Shown piece by piece: positions 56,001-64,000 of a stretch of DNA of 64,000 nucleotides. The translations under genes were made by a program, and so were the position numbers. The notes beneath the pieces were generated by a model that saw only the letters and a list, made by a program, of their open reading frames with translations, was not told where the DNA came from and made no database searches. Origin of the DNA: Theodoxus fluviatilis (Eukaryota; Mollusca; Gastropoda; Cycloneritida; Neritidae); assembly GCA_034096865.1 (NCBI GenBank), contig JAWQFJ010017476.1, positions 122,501-186,500 of the forward strand. The letters run 5' to 3'. Every line of letters begins with the position of its first letter. Positions within the stretch are counted from its first letter, which is position 1.

Positions 56001-57768
56001 TGTGATTTCGACTTTTCTTCGATCCGCAATTTATAACTGCAACAAACCGGTTTTGACCAGATTTTGTGCCACCATTGTTGACTTTCAACATGCAGACTCC
56101 AACGCGTGGTAAGTGTTTGTATGTCTCTCCTTTGGTTTTCTTTTTGGTAACGCTCGTGGCATCCGCTCTCAGCCAATCACGAGCCTTGAAAATAGACGCC
56201 GCCACGTGACCCAGATTTTGCCTCCAGCTCGCACTCAGCTGCGCAAATTCTGTGTTCCGCGTGATTCGGGTGTAATACTGCCAATAAACGTCGTTTAGCT
56301 TAAGATTACACCCGAATCACGCGCACCGTTAAGGTGCATGGAGTACAGTACCGCCGAGCAAGACGTTTGTCACAAATCGCAGATACATTGTCACGCTCGC
56401 TGAAACGAAGTCAACCTATTGGATGTAACTCAGGATACACAATCATCACAAAATTCTCCAGTGTGTTTTTGTGATGATCCCTTTCATGATGATTATAATA
56501 GTAGTGATTTTCCTCTCGCTAATGATGAGGTATCAGAGAGCGAGAATCGATAGCGAAGCTGTCATGCTGGCTGAAACGAAGTCAACCTCGCCATCATCGG
56601 TACTTCATTGTAGGCTCATATTGATTGTAACTCAGGACTAATAATCCCAATCATCACAAAATTGGAGGATGCATGGAAAGGATCTCTCACACCAGGTGGA
56701 ACATTCAGAGCATGATGCTGGGGATTAGAGACGTGGAGGACCAGACAACCCTGCCAGTAGCCAGACGAGGACAGACTTACCTATTTTCAGCAGCTGCATG
56801 ACAGCCTGACTGCATGTGCATAATTTGAAGATGTTGCTGCGTTGTCATCTCAAGTGGACATTTACATCAATAGCAGGTAATGCATAACTATTTTTTGGTA
56901 CAATTTTATCCACCAGGAATTTATGGCTTAAAAGACAATGTTCCTAAAACATCGTTATAAATCTTAGTGTGTGTTTTCCTGGGTGCCTTATCAGAGGAAT
57001 CAGTTTTCAATTAAATCAGATTCCTGCCTTATCAGAGGAATCAGTTTTCAATTAAATCAGATTCATCTTTACTTTATTGCGTCTTATGACTGTTTGCATG
57101 TGTGTGTGTGTGCAGATTTCCCCTCAGTGCGCAGCAAGTAATCTTGTGCTTGTTTGTTTGACTTCAGAATTCAAATTCCTCATCAAAAGCTTGTTGGAGG
57201 TACGGGCGTAACAAATGACACAGGATTTTAAAAATAGCTCTAAAATCAAAGTTCTTTTGCCAATGAGGTTGATATTTGCCACATTAACATTAAAGACATT
57301 TCTTTTCAAGTTGTACGTGTTATTTTGCCTGTATAAAAGTTTTACATACAAAGAGAGAAAAAAACACATTGCAGCTGTACGAGTGTAACGGATGACAAAG
57401 TAATATTTAACCTTTTACCCTTTTTATTTTATTTTTCTTAAAATTTTCTTTCTCTTTATGTTAACCCATTCTGTTAATGTGTGTTTGAAACACAAATCAT
57501 CTCATTTGTTGTTTTTTATTGCAAGAAAAGTGATCATTTACTTTGTCAACCGTTACACGTTTACCACACCAACTTTTGAACTTTACACAGCTCCTAAGCA
57601 CACATTTCTCAATAAACTATCTTTTTGAGTTAGGTTCACACAGTTAAAGTGTCAGTCTTTATAATAATACCAAAATAGTGACAATTCAAGCACTTTTTTG
57701 AAACTGGGTTTGTGTAACGTTTTTGCCACGACATTTAGAGACTTACTCATATACATACATACATACAT

Positions 57769-57852
<84 letters not shown>

Positions 57853-60800
57853 TAGATGGGCAAAAGCCAAATGAGTAACCCTTTTGAATTAAGGTTATCA
57901 AAAGAAATATTTATATTCATATTCTGCTTTGAGGAGTCTTTGTAACTCCTGCATTTCACTACCTAATGAGATGAGGCTTTCTATGCCATCTCAGATTTAC
58001 AGTATGGTGGGCACCCATAATTACTAAAGATAGGAAGCATTGCATTTCAGATAACTGACATCACACTGGCTGACTAAAACAAAAATGTGAACATAACAGA
58101 ACTTCAACAAAGACTAAGTATATGTTGTTGTCATGAGAAAACTCAAATGCAACTTTAAGCAATGGTGAAAGCAATCTAATGAACATTTTCAAGTCTTCAG
58201 GTGCAATTGATGCTAGATTATGACCCTCCAATATGAAGGTTTGAAAACATATCACAGGTTAATTTATGGCTCTTTGAAACATCTTCATTTCATGCTGATC
58301 TTTGTTACAGAGGATACATGTTTTTCATTCTGCCACCATAAAAGTGGAGGCGGGGTGGAAGAGGAAAGGAGATGCAATGAAAATTACCCACTAGAAAGAA
58401 TCTCCACTAGTAATACTGACCTCCAATGTCCACAAACCACCTCTCCTTGTTGCCCATGGGATCTTGCTCCTTCAGCACAGCTACAAGCTGTCCCATAGCC
58501 ACCGACAAGTCCATATTTTCTGCAGCAACGTGGTTCTCCTTTACTCGGTACAGCTTGCCTTGGTACCTCTGGCGCAGGTAAGCCTGTTGCCCCTCATTCT
58601 GCTCAGTCTACAACAGGTATGAAAGGGGAACCCTTGAGCACACAGTGCAAAAAAAGGATGTAACACTTTGTGACCATGACAAGGATCCAGCCACACACAC
58701 AAAAGGGAGGGGAGGGGAGGGGGGTGGGGGTGAAGGGTGGGGAGAAAGCTGTCCACCTGTAGATCTGACAGAGCAGCTTCTTTGTGGCACGTAACACTGA
58801 TATGAAGTTCAACTGTCTGTAGCCAATGTTGCATGCAGAGTTGCCCCAAGCCAGGGAATAATATGCTAATTGTTCATGGTGCTGATGTTAATGATGCATG
58901 AATGAAATGAGCATGGCTGATGAATCTCATCCATGGACATGAGTGAAACAAGCCTCAAAGCCAAAGCCTTGAAAAGCCATGCAGAACGCCATGTTGTGTG
59001 AGCAAAGTTTTCATCATATTGTGTGCATGTGTCCATGCAGTGTGATCCAAGTGTGTATTGGAGTGATGGACCCCTATCCCCTTTCCAAAGCAACTGAGGT
59101 CCATGTGTGTGAATGTAAATGAACCTTTCTGTCCATTGAAGTAACAGGTTTTTTGCTCCTAGAAAAATAGCACAAGAGAAAATTCAATCAACTCAAAACT
59201 GCAGAAAAGCATGGTTTGGTAACTTACTTTCAAAAATTTGATTTATACTCTATCTTGTTCAGAACAATTTAAAGATGAAAAAGCAACAATGAAGCAGAAA
59301 GAGAAAGAGTATAAGCCACTGAACAATTTAATGAGAAATGGCATGACTGTTTTGAAGCAAATGAATGATAAACTTAAGATCAATTTAAGAAAAGTGGATG
59401 GGCAAACTATAGACCAATACAAAATGAGCACAAAGTAAGTGCAAACACATTAACCCACGCAAGTAATTGGTTTACACAGTCTACAGCACAAACAGGCACA
59501 CACTACATGCTGTGTGTGCTACACTAGGCACTACCAAAATATCAACCCTAAAATTGAAAACTGGATGCACTTTATCAATGGAGTCTAAATGTGCAAAGAA
59601 CATCATTAACCCCCTATCAAATGTTAGCATGCAAATAGCAAGAGAGCAACCGTGCATTGCAAAACAAAGCAAAAAACATCTCCAAAATTAAAGAAAAAAC
59701 GGGAGGTGAAGGTGTGTTAGGTGATGAAAAAAAAAAAATATATGATGGTTTTCCCATTCACAGACTGAACAGATCATGAACTACAGTATGCTAAGACTGC
59801 GCAACTGGCCACTATAGTCTCATTCAGAAGGAGGAACTGTCCTGTGCTATAGGATGTTGATTAAAGCCACCATGGCTTGACTTCTCAACAATGCCACAAG
59901 GCAAGGCCAGAAGCTGCATGTGGTGGGAAAACAGTTCAACAACAACAGTGGGCATGCAATAACAGTGTGACCCGACCCTGGGTTGAACCTCAAAATGTTT
60001 ATGAGATTCGTACCTGTCAGGTCAATGGAGAACCAAACCCATGGGTATTAGTCATAGAGGAACACTTTTCAATGACAGTCAATGCAAAAGTAACCACCAC
60101 TGTACCTCTTCTGGCACCTTGGAGGAGCTCTTGGAAAAGCCACCTGGCCACAATCCTTTAAAAGACAATCGCCTTTTGACTGAACTCTTGCCAGCAAGCT
60201 TTGGCTTCTGGTCCCGGAGACTCTGAGATCGTTTGGCTTTGGCCCCATTTCCTGCTTCTTTAGCTGGACTTTGTTCCTGGTCTGACTTGGTATCATCCTT
60301 TACATTCTCTTCATCAATGGTTGCATAGATATTCTCACCTGGCGGGGCACCCGCCCAGGTGGAACTTCCACTTGCAGCAGACTTTTCTGCCCCTACCTGT
60401 TTCTTTTGCGACTTCTGTTTTGGGGCTGCAGGTTCATAAGGGACAGTGTCATACAAGGGTTCTGGCTTCTTTGATCCACCTGCCACTGGGGGAGGTGGGG
60501 CCGGTCTTTTGGGGCTGAGCCGAGGAACCAGGTATCCATCATTCCAGTCTGCCACAGTTGTGGAAGTCTGGTTGTGAGAGGTTTCATTTTGAGGTGCTGG
60601 TCCAAGATTTCCTGAGTTAGCAGACATGCTACTGGAGTGGTAGGGTGAATCTGTTGTTCCCATTGTAGGTGATGGGGAGCTTTTCTGAAGAGTGTCTGAC
60701 TGTTCGGTTGTCCCAGCCATGCAATGTTGTGTGGATGCTTCAGTTACCTTGGCTTGATTGTCTTCATTGGCTTTCTTTGTCTGGGGTGGTGGTGGTGGTG

Positions 60801-63800
60801 CCACTCTCTTTGGCACCAGTTTTGCATGTTCCTCTGAAGCTGTAGACATGGGCTGCTGACTGTTTCTTGATCCTTTCATAACGTCCTCTAACCAATTCTT
60901 CACACGAGCCTGCTTCTGCACAAACTCTTCTGGATCAACTGCCTTTTCATCATCTTCCTCTTCAATCTTTGGCTGTGACTCTTTGCTCTTTTTTGTCTTG
61001 CTTGGTTTTGCTGCCAACACCTGAATATTGGCATATTTTCCCTGCTGACATGGCTGTGATGGTGCTGGACTGCTAGGTTCAAAAGACGACTCTGACAGTT
61101 GAGTTTTCCTGTCTCCTTCTCTCAACTCTTTTGGATCAACTGGCTTCTCATCTTCCTCTTCAGTCTTTGGCTGCAACTTTTTGCTCTTTTTTGTCTTGTC
61201 TGGTTTTGCTGCTAACACCTGAAGATTGGCATATTTTCCCTGCTGACATGGCTGTGGTGGTGCTGGACTGCTGGGTACAGACGACAACTCTGGCAGTTGA
61301 GTTTTCCCGTCTCCTCTCAATTCCTCAGCAACTTCATTTTGCCTTATCACAGCTTTGGAGGGTTTAACTGGAGGAGTTGGTGCTGGGTGGCTAGGTTTGA
61401 AAGATTTTGGCAAAGGGTGTTTTTGAGCTGTCTCTTTTTCTGCACAAGCTCCATGTGTCTCTGCAACTCCAGCTTCCTCCTTCCCACTCACTGTCTCTGG
61501 TTTTTCACAAGGAGGTGGTGAAACAGGTTGGCTTGGTTCCAAGCTCTGTCCTGCAACATACTCAGCAGTTCCTTTGACTTCCTTGTGCTGGTCGACATCT
61601 TTTGAGTTTTGAACAGAAACACAAGGTGCTGCCAGGTTTGGTTTTGCAGACTTGAGCATGGAGGTTTCTTGCTTCTGTTCTTCTGAAGATGCAGCACATT
61701 TATCTGCACCACTTTTCACCATATGCAGACTCAAAGGTTTTGGTTTAATGGCAGGGGGAGGAGGAGCAGGATGGCTTGGTCTGAAAGACTTTGGCAGTGG
61801 AGTTTTCCCAACATGAATGTCTTGCTCTGTTTTTGTGTTATCACACACACTCTGAGACGGCAAAGGTCCTAAGACTCTATGCCCACCTGAGTTGCCTGCA
61901 AGCATCTCAGTTTCTTTTGAAACAGGTTTGCTCTCTACAAGGATCATCACCTCCTGAGGGGGAGTCATCTCTTCCATCTGATCCATGGTGATGGTTTGCC
62001 TCTCTTGCTGAGTGGTGCTGATCAATGCACTGCCTCCAGCCTCTTGTAGCTTAGTGGCACCAGCAGGCTGATCCTGACTGACCACCTCTTCTTCAGCCAC
62101 TTCTTGTCTGCCAAGGGCATCTTGAGGTACATCCATAGAAAGCATTTCCTCTGGGGGTGGTGGAAGATCCAGGGAATCTATGTCAGGGATCAACTCTATT
62201 TCTTCAGCCAGTTCTGTCAGTGGTGGAATGCTGGCACCTGCCTCCTCACTGTGAGCATTGGCAGGTTCTACTGATTCACTTTGAGTGGAAAGCAACCCTG
62301 CTGATGGAGGCACAAGGCTTGTAGCTTTAGTGCCTTGAGAAACCTTCTGTACAAGTGTCTTTGTCTCCATCATGGGTGGCACAGCTGGTGGAGGAGGAAA
62401 GTCCATTTCCTCATGGTTCAGTGAATCCATCTGTCCCTCTGATTCTCTCTCAATTGAAGACCATTCAAGAGGAGGGGGAGGAGGAGGCAGAAGAAGAGAG
62501 GTAAAAGTATCATTTAGATCCATATCCATTACTTCAGAAGGCAGAGGAGATGGGGGCAGAGGAGTAGAACTGACATCCAACTCCTCATCCACTGGTTCAA
62601 CTGTCTCTGAGGCAGGCACTCTTCCTTCCATGCCTGAGTCTGCTGCAGCGAGAGCTGGCTGAGCCACAAGCAGTTCACTTGAGTGAGGAAGCACATTCAG
62701 TGGGAGAACCTTTGCAGGTTGGCAAGACTCTTTATCCATGAGAGGCATTCCTCTGCTGAGAGAGCAGCTCCCTTTGCCATCAGCAGATGCAGTGTGTCCC
62801 ATTGTTTCTGCCTCAGTTTCCATGGGTGCCCCTTCTTCATGGCTAGGCCTCACTTGTTCATCCAGATACTTTGCTTTTGATGGCAAGGATGCAGGAGGAT
62901 GGCAAAGACTCGGTTTCATTCTTTTTTGGATCTCCACTTGTTGTACACTTGTTCCAACTGTGGCGGACACAGTGCTGTCTGCAGAGAAAGTCTTCTTTCC
63001 TTGTTTCTTCATGGACTTAAGGTGCATCACTGCTTTAAATAGAGATGGGCTAGAACTGGTTGTAGGTGTGCAGCTGTCTTGTTTGCAGGGAGATTCCTTA
63101 TGCACTGACCTGGCATCCACAGCAGGGAGAACTCCTCTGTGTGGGGAAGGCTTGCTTTCCTCCAAGTAGACTGAAGACACCTTCTGCTCAACAGTCACAC
63201 CTCCCAGTGAAGACTGAGCACCAGACAACTTCTCCGACTGTTTTTCTAGAGCAGGCTGCTTTCCAGTGTTGCCTCCCTGTGAGAGATTGCCACCCTGGGT
63301 AGTGGTTGGATGTACAACAGTGTGGGTATCACCATGGGCAGGGGTGTTTGTTGGGCTGTTTGCAGCACCTCCAGCTTGAGTGTTCACACAGCTGATTAGT
63401 GCAGGATCATCAGGAGTGTTAATTGGGCTGTTTGCAGCACCCCCACTCCTGGCTACTGAGGTGCCAGATGCAGCCTCATGGGCTGTGTGCACTGGATAGA
63501 CTGTGGCGCTCTGTGGGGGTAGCTCCAGTGGCAAACTTGCTGTGCCCAATGCTGAAGTCTTCTCCGTACAACTGGAAACCTCATGTAGACTGCTGGCCTG
63601 GACACCACTGGCACAGTTGGGTCTGTCATCCATACTGCTTGCTCTCTGCAGACTTGGTATCTGGTCCAAAGAAAAACTCTTTGCGGTCTGTGTCAAGGAT
63701 TTTCTGTCCAGACTGCAAGAAGAGCCCCAGTGCCACTCTGTTGCCATTGCAAAATCAACCGGATCTGTAAATGGCTGGCTTGTGGATGTTGAATTTCCTG

Positions 63801-64000
63801 TGGTTGATTGGAATGAATCTCCCTGAGAGTTTGAATCCTCGACATTGGCAGCAAGAGGCTCAGGAGAATCTGTGAACATTGGAATAGGTTCCACTGAAGT
63901 TTCTGACACCAATTCCTGCTTTGTTATTGAGCTTTCTTGAGAATCTCCATCACTGGAAGTTGTAGGTTCTGGAGCAATTGCATGAGCAGTGGTAGCTGCA
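52840..64000 (-). CDS. DNMBP: Gene C: dynamin-binding protein (Tuba/ARHGEF37/38)-like, 3' part (partial)
   Basis: The visible exons on the - strand are >64000-60106, 58607-58421, 55246-54963 and 53019-52840, all joining in phase. After at least 1298 residues of Pro/Ser-rich, largely disordered sequence come two SH3 domains. The first has a DPMGNKERWFVD core followed by KGFIPRRIL; the second has ALYDF, GNKEWWEV and GYAPANYL, and the stop follows five residues later. The DPxGxxxRWxxD and GNxEWW hallmarks match the C-terminal SH3 pair of Tuba-type Rho GEFs, which activate Cdc42 through a DH domain, bind membranes with a BAR domain, and recruit N-WASP and Ena/VASP proteins. The DH and BAR exons would lie beyond the right edge. 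ARHGEF37/38 share the SH3 pair, so the exact orthologue is uncertain. The giant proline-rich exon is not typical of vertebrate relatives as I know them. Confidence 0.72.
53036..53064. repeat. (AATG)n microsatellite
   Basis: A short tetranucleotide run just inside the last intron of gene C. Confidence 0.8.
53065..53617. other. Last intron of gene C, nothing recognised
   Basis: No element was identified before the hAT-like left terminus. Confidence 0.4.
53735..53900. repeat. ~60-bp minisatellite with poly-G tracts (three units)
   Basis: Three units of CGCTGA(A/C)CCG(C/T)CGGCGTGAAGC are each followed by a G run of 19 (53764-53782), 22 (53821-53842) and 16 (53882-53897) bases. The first two runs are followed by CTGTCAAGAC. 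They lie inside the hAT-like element. Confidence 0.93.
53913..54390 (-). pseudogene. hAT-like transposase N-terminal fragment with zinc finger (frameshifted)
   Basis: Two overlapping frames give FKADYTKKYPCMV, RCTYCQTDFSIAHGG, then DIEKHVRTATHKKKAA, LTAYFKP, VILAECLFTSFLVEHNVPIS and ADHAGPL. The CxxC...HxxxxH spacing is a BED/C2H2-like DNA-binding finger, and the AECLF...EHN...ADHAGPL segment is typical of this transposase group. The break is at a C7 run near 54124-54131, a probable +/-1 frameshift. Coding stops before any catalytic region. Confidence 0.82.
54604..54885 (-). mobile_element. Non-LTR retrotransposon 3' end, old diverged copy
   Basis: On the - strand, with frameshifts, it reads VMKCKLKWHGCVAQSNDLSK, TILQERRAG, KWKDNIHK and ends W..DDWQCLNNPVRGDGM-stop. 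This parallels the KLKWYGH, KTILQG, RWEDNI, VVPQQP order at 20775-21180. It abuts the right end of the hAT-like element. Confidence 0.7.
54963..55246 (-). CDS. DNMBP: Gene C exon: end of first SH3 and inter-SH3 linker
   Basis: The acceptor is GTTCCCCACAG and the donor CCACAA|GTAAGT; it enters in phase 1 and leaves in phase 0 (284 nt). It completes the first SH3 (GDKGFIPRRIL), then a Ser/Pro/Gly-rich linker and an acidic stretch (YVEAELNEIAADPNLDAPAE) before the second SH3. Confidence 0.85.
55247..56166. other. Intron of gene C, nothing recognised
   Basis: Contains only a short (CA)n run at about 55352-55370. The 160-codon frame at 55723-56205 (-) has no motif. Confidence 0.4.
56167..56388 (+). 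repeat. Dispersed hairpin-bearing repeat, copy B
   Basis: Matches 39503-39726. Here the perfect stem is 19 bp (CGCGTGATTCGGGTGTAAT at 56258-56276 with its complement at 56305-56323) around the identical 28-nt AATAAA-containing loop. Confidence 0.87.
56397..56665. repeat. Direct duplication (GCTGAAACGAAGTCAACCT)
   Basis: GCTGAAACGAAGTCAACCT, TGTAACTCAGGA and CAATCATCACAAAATT occur in the same order at 56399-56456 and at 56569-56664, with different spacing. Confidence 0.75.
56666..56988. other. Intron of gene C, nothing recognised
   Basis: No element was seen. Confidence 0.35.
56989..57066. repeat. Exact tandem duplication (~40 bp x 2)
   Basis: TTATCAGAGGAATCAGTTTT followed by CAATTAAATCAGATTC occurs twice in a row. 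Confidence 0.9.
57067..57748. other. Intron of gene C, nothing recognised
   Basis: AT-rich sequence in which CGTTACAC-like words recur irregularly. No element was named. Confidence 0.35.
57749..57849. repeat. (CATA)n then (GA)n microsatellite
   Basis: A short CATA run followed by about 75 bp of GA dinucleotides. Confidence 0.95.
57850..58420. other. Intron of gene C, nothing recognised
   Basis: No element or exon was identified before the SH3 exon donor. Confidence 0.4.
58421..58607 (-). CDS. DNMBP: Gene C exon: first SH3 domain of the C-terminal pair
   Basis: The acceptor (- strand) is ACCTGTTGTAG and the donor TTGGAG|GTCAGT; phase 0 in, phase 1 out (187 nt). It encodes a charged lead (EQNEGQQAYLRQRYQGKLYR), then ENMDLSVAMGQLVAVLKEQD and PMGNKERWFVDIG. 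The SH3 is atypical: the usual ALYDY start is replaced, as is known for the penultimate SH3 of Tuba. Confidence 0.87.
58608..60105. other. Intron of gene C, nothing recognised
   Basis: Holds a short G-rich run at 58707-58732. The 59238-59438 (+) frame has no support. Confidence 0.4.
60106..64000 (-). CDS. DNMBP: Gene C giant exon: proline-rich disordered region (partial at 5' end)
   Basis: One frame stays open for 1298 codons from the window edge to the donor GAAGAG|GTACAG at 60106. The sequence is rich in Ser, Pro, Glu, Thr and Lys with no globular domain. Notable items in reading order: a DFPPPPAVP motif (FPPPP at 62400-62386), which is the Ena/VASP EVH1 ligand type; LDLPPPPEE and LLLPPPPPPLEW; two LPKSF(R/K)PSHPAP repeats; two KYAN(L/I)QVLAAKP repeats within a 198-bp tandem duplication; KRPAPPPP and KRVAPPPPP SH3-ligand types; YDTVPYEP; IYATIDEE; and a basic end (KRRLSFKGLWPGG) just before the SH3 pair. 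The SH3 exon follows directly. Confidence 0.85.
60928..61322 (-). repeat. Coding tandem duplication in gene C (~198 bp x 2)
   Basis: Units at 61129-61322 and 60928-61128 share the order KTQL(P/S)E, SSPAP(P/S)QPCQQGKYAN, QVLAAKP(D/S)KTKKSK, QPK(T/I)EEEDXEK and VDPKEL/VDPEEF, in frame. The second unit has one extra codon and several substitutions. Confidence 0.92.

Noticed and set aside
55723..56205. 160-codon frame on the - strand in a gene C intron
   Set aside because: No motif and no codon bias. It overlaps the edge of a dispersed repeat and lies between well-supported exons that already join in phase.

Overview
This is a window of animal nuclear DNA. It is intron-rich and AT-leaning, with long runs of simple repeats, several families of DNA transposons and non-LTR retrotransposons, and exons bounded by GT...AG sites. 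Three copies of an ~0.85 kb repeat packed with TGACCTTGACC / GGTCAAGGTCA motifs, together with tRNA-derived SINEs, point to a mollusc, probably a gastropod. The taxon is an inference; the sequence does not prove it. Nothing bacterial or viral was recognised.

Three protein-coding loci can be assembled by reading exons, splice sites and codon phase. Gene A (+, 8826-19136, six coding exons, 367 residues predicted) encodes two tandem ~140-residue alpha/beta repeats and ends in a hydrophobic segment. I do not recognise the family. Gene B (+, 26585-41825) has a 16-nt first coding exon and an exon encoding a proline/tyrosine-rich domain with a PPxY motif. It then has two alternative last exons, about 2.5 kb apart, each encoding its own C-terminal membrane anchor (predicted isoforms of 178 and 174 residues). 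Gene C (-, from beyond the right edge to 52840) is the 3' part of a dynamin-binding-protein (Tuba/ARHGEF37/38)-like gene: an exon of at least 3.9 kb encoding a disordered proline-rich region, then two SH3 domains. The DH and BAR exons expected for that family would lie outside the window.

Layout: 1-8.5 kb is intergenic, with a rearranged non-LTR retrotransposon, a 400-bp purine mirror-type tract and a 570-bp compound trinucleotide array. 8.5-19.2 kb is gene A, whose introns hold a foldback element, a dispersed repeat and a SINE. 19.2-26.5 kb holds retrotransposon and MITE-like elements and a 1.3 kb inverted-repeat element. 26.5-42 kb is gene B, whose introns hold a piggyBac-like non-autonomous element with a nested LINE and a 14-copy 60-bp minisatellite. 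42-52.8 kb is repeat-rich and includes the third TGACCTTGACC element and a 15-bp minisatellite. 52.8-64 kb is gene C, with a hAT-like element in its last intron.

Genes A and B are neighbours in the same orientation, and both appear to encode membrane proteins anchored at the C-terminus. Their exon phases are partly interchangeable, so shared transcripts cannot be excluded from sequence alone. Gene C probably encodes a Cdc42-type GEF scaffold that links membrane remodelling to actin. Its unusual exon adds an FPPPP motif (Ena/VASP EVH1 ligand type) and tyrosine motifs.
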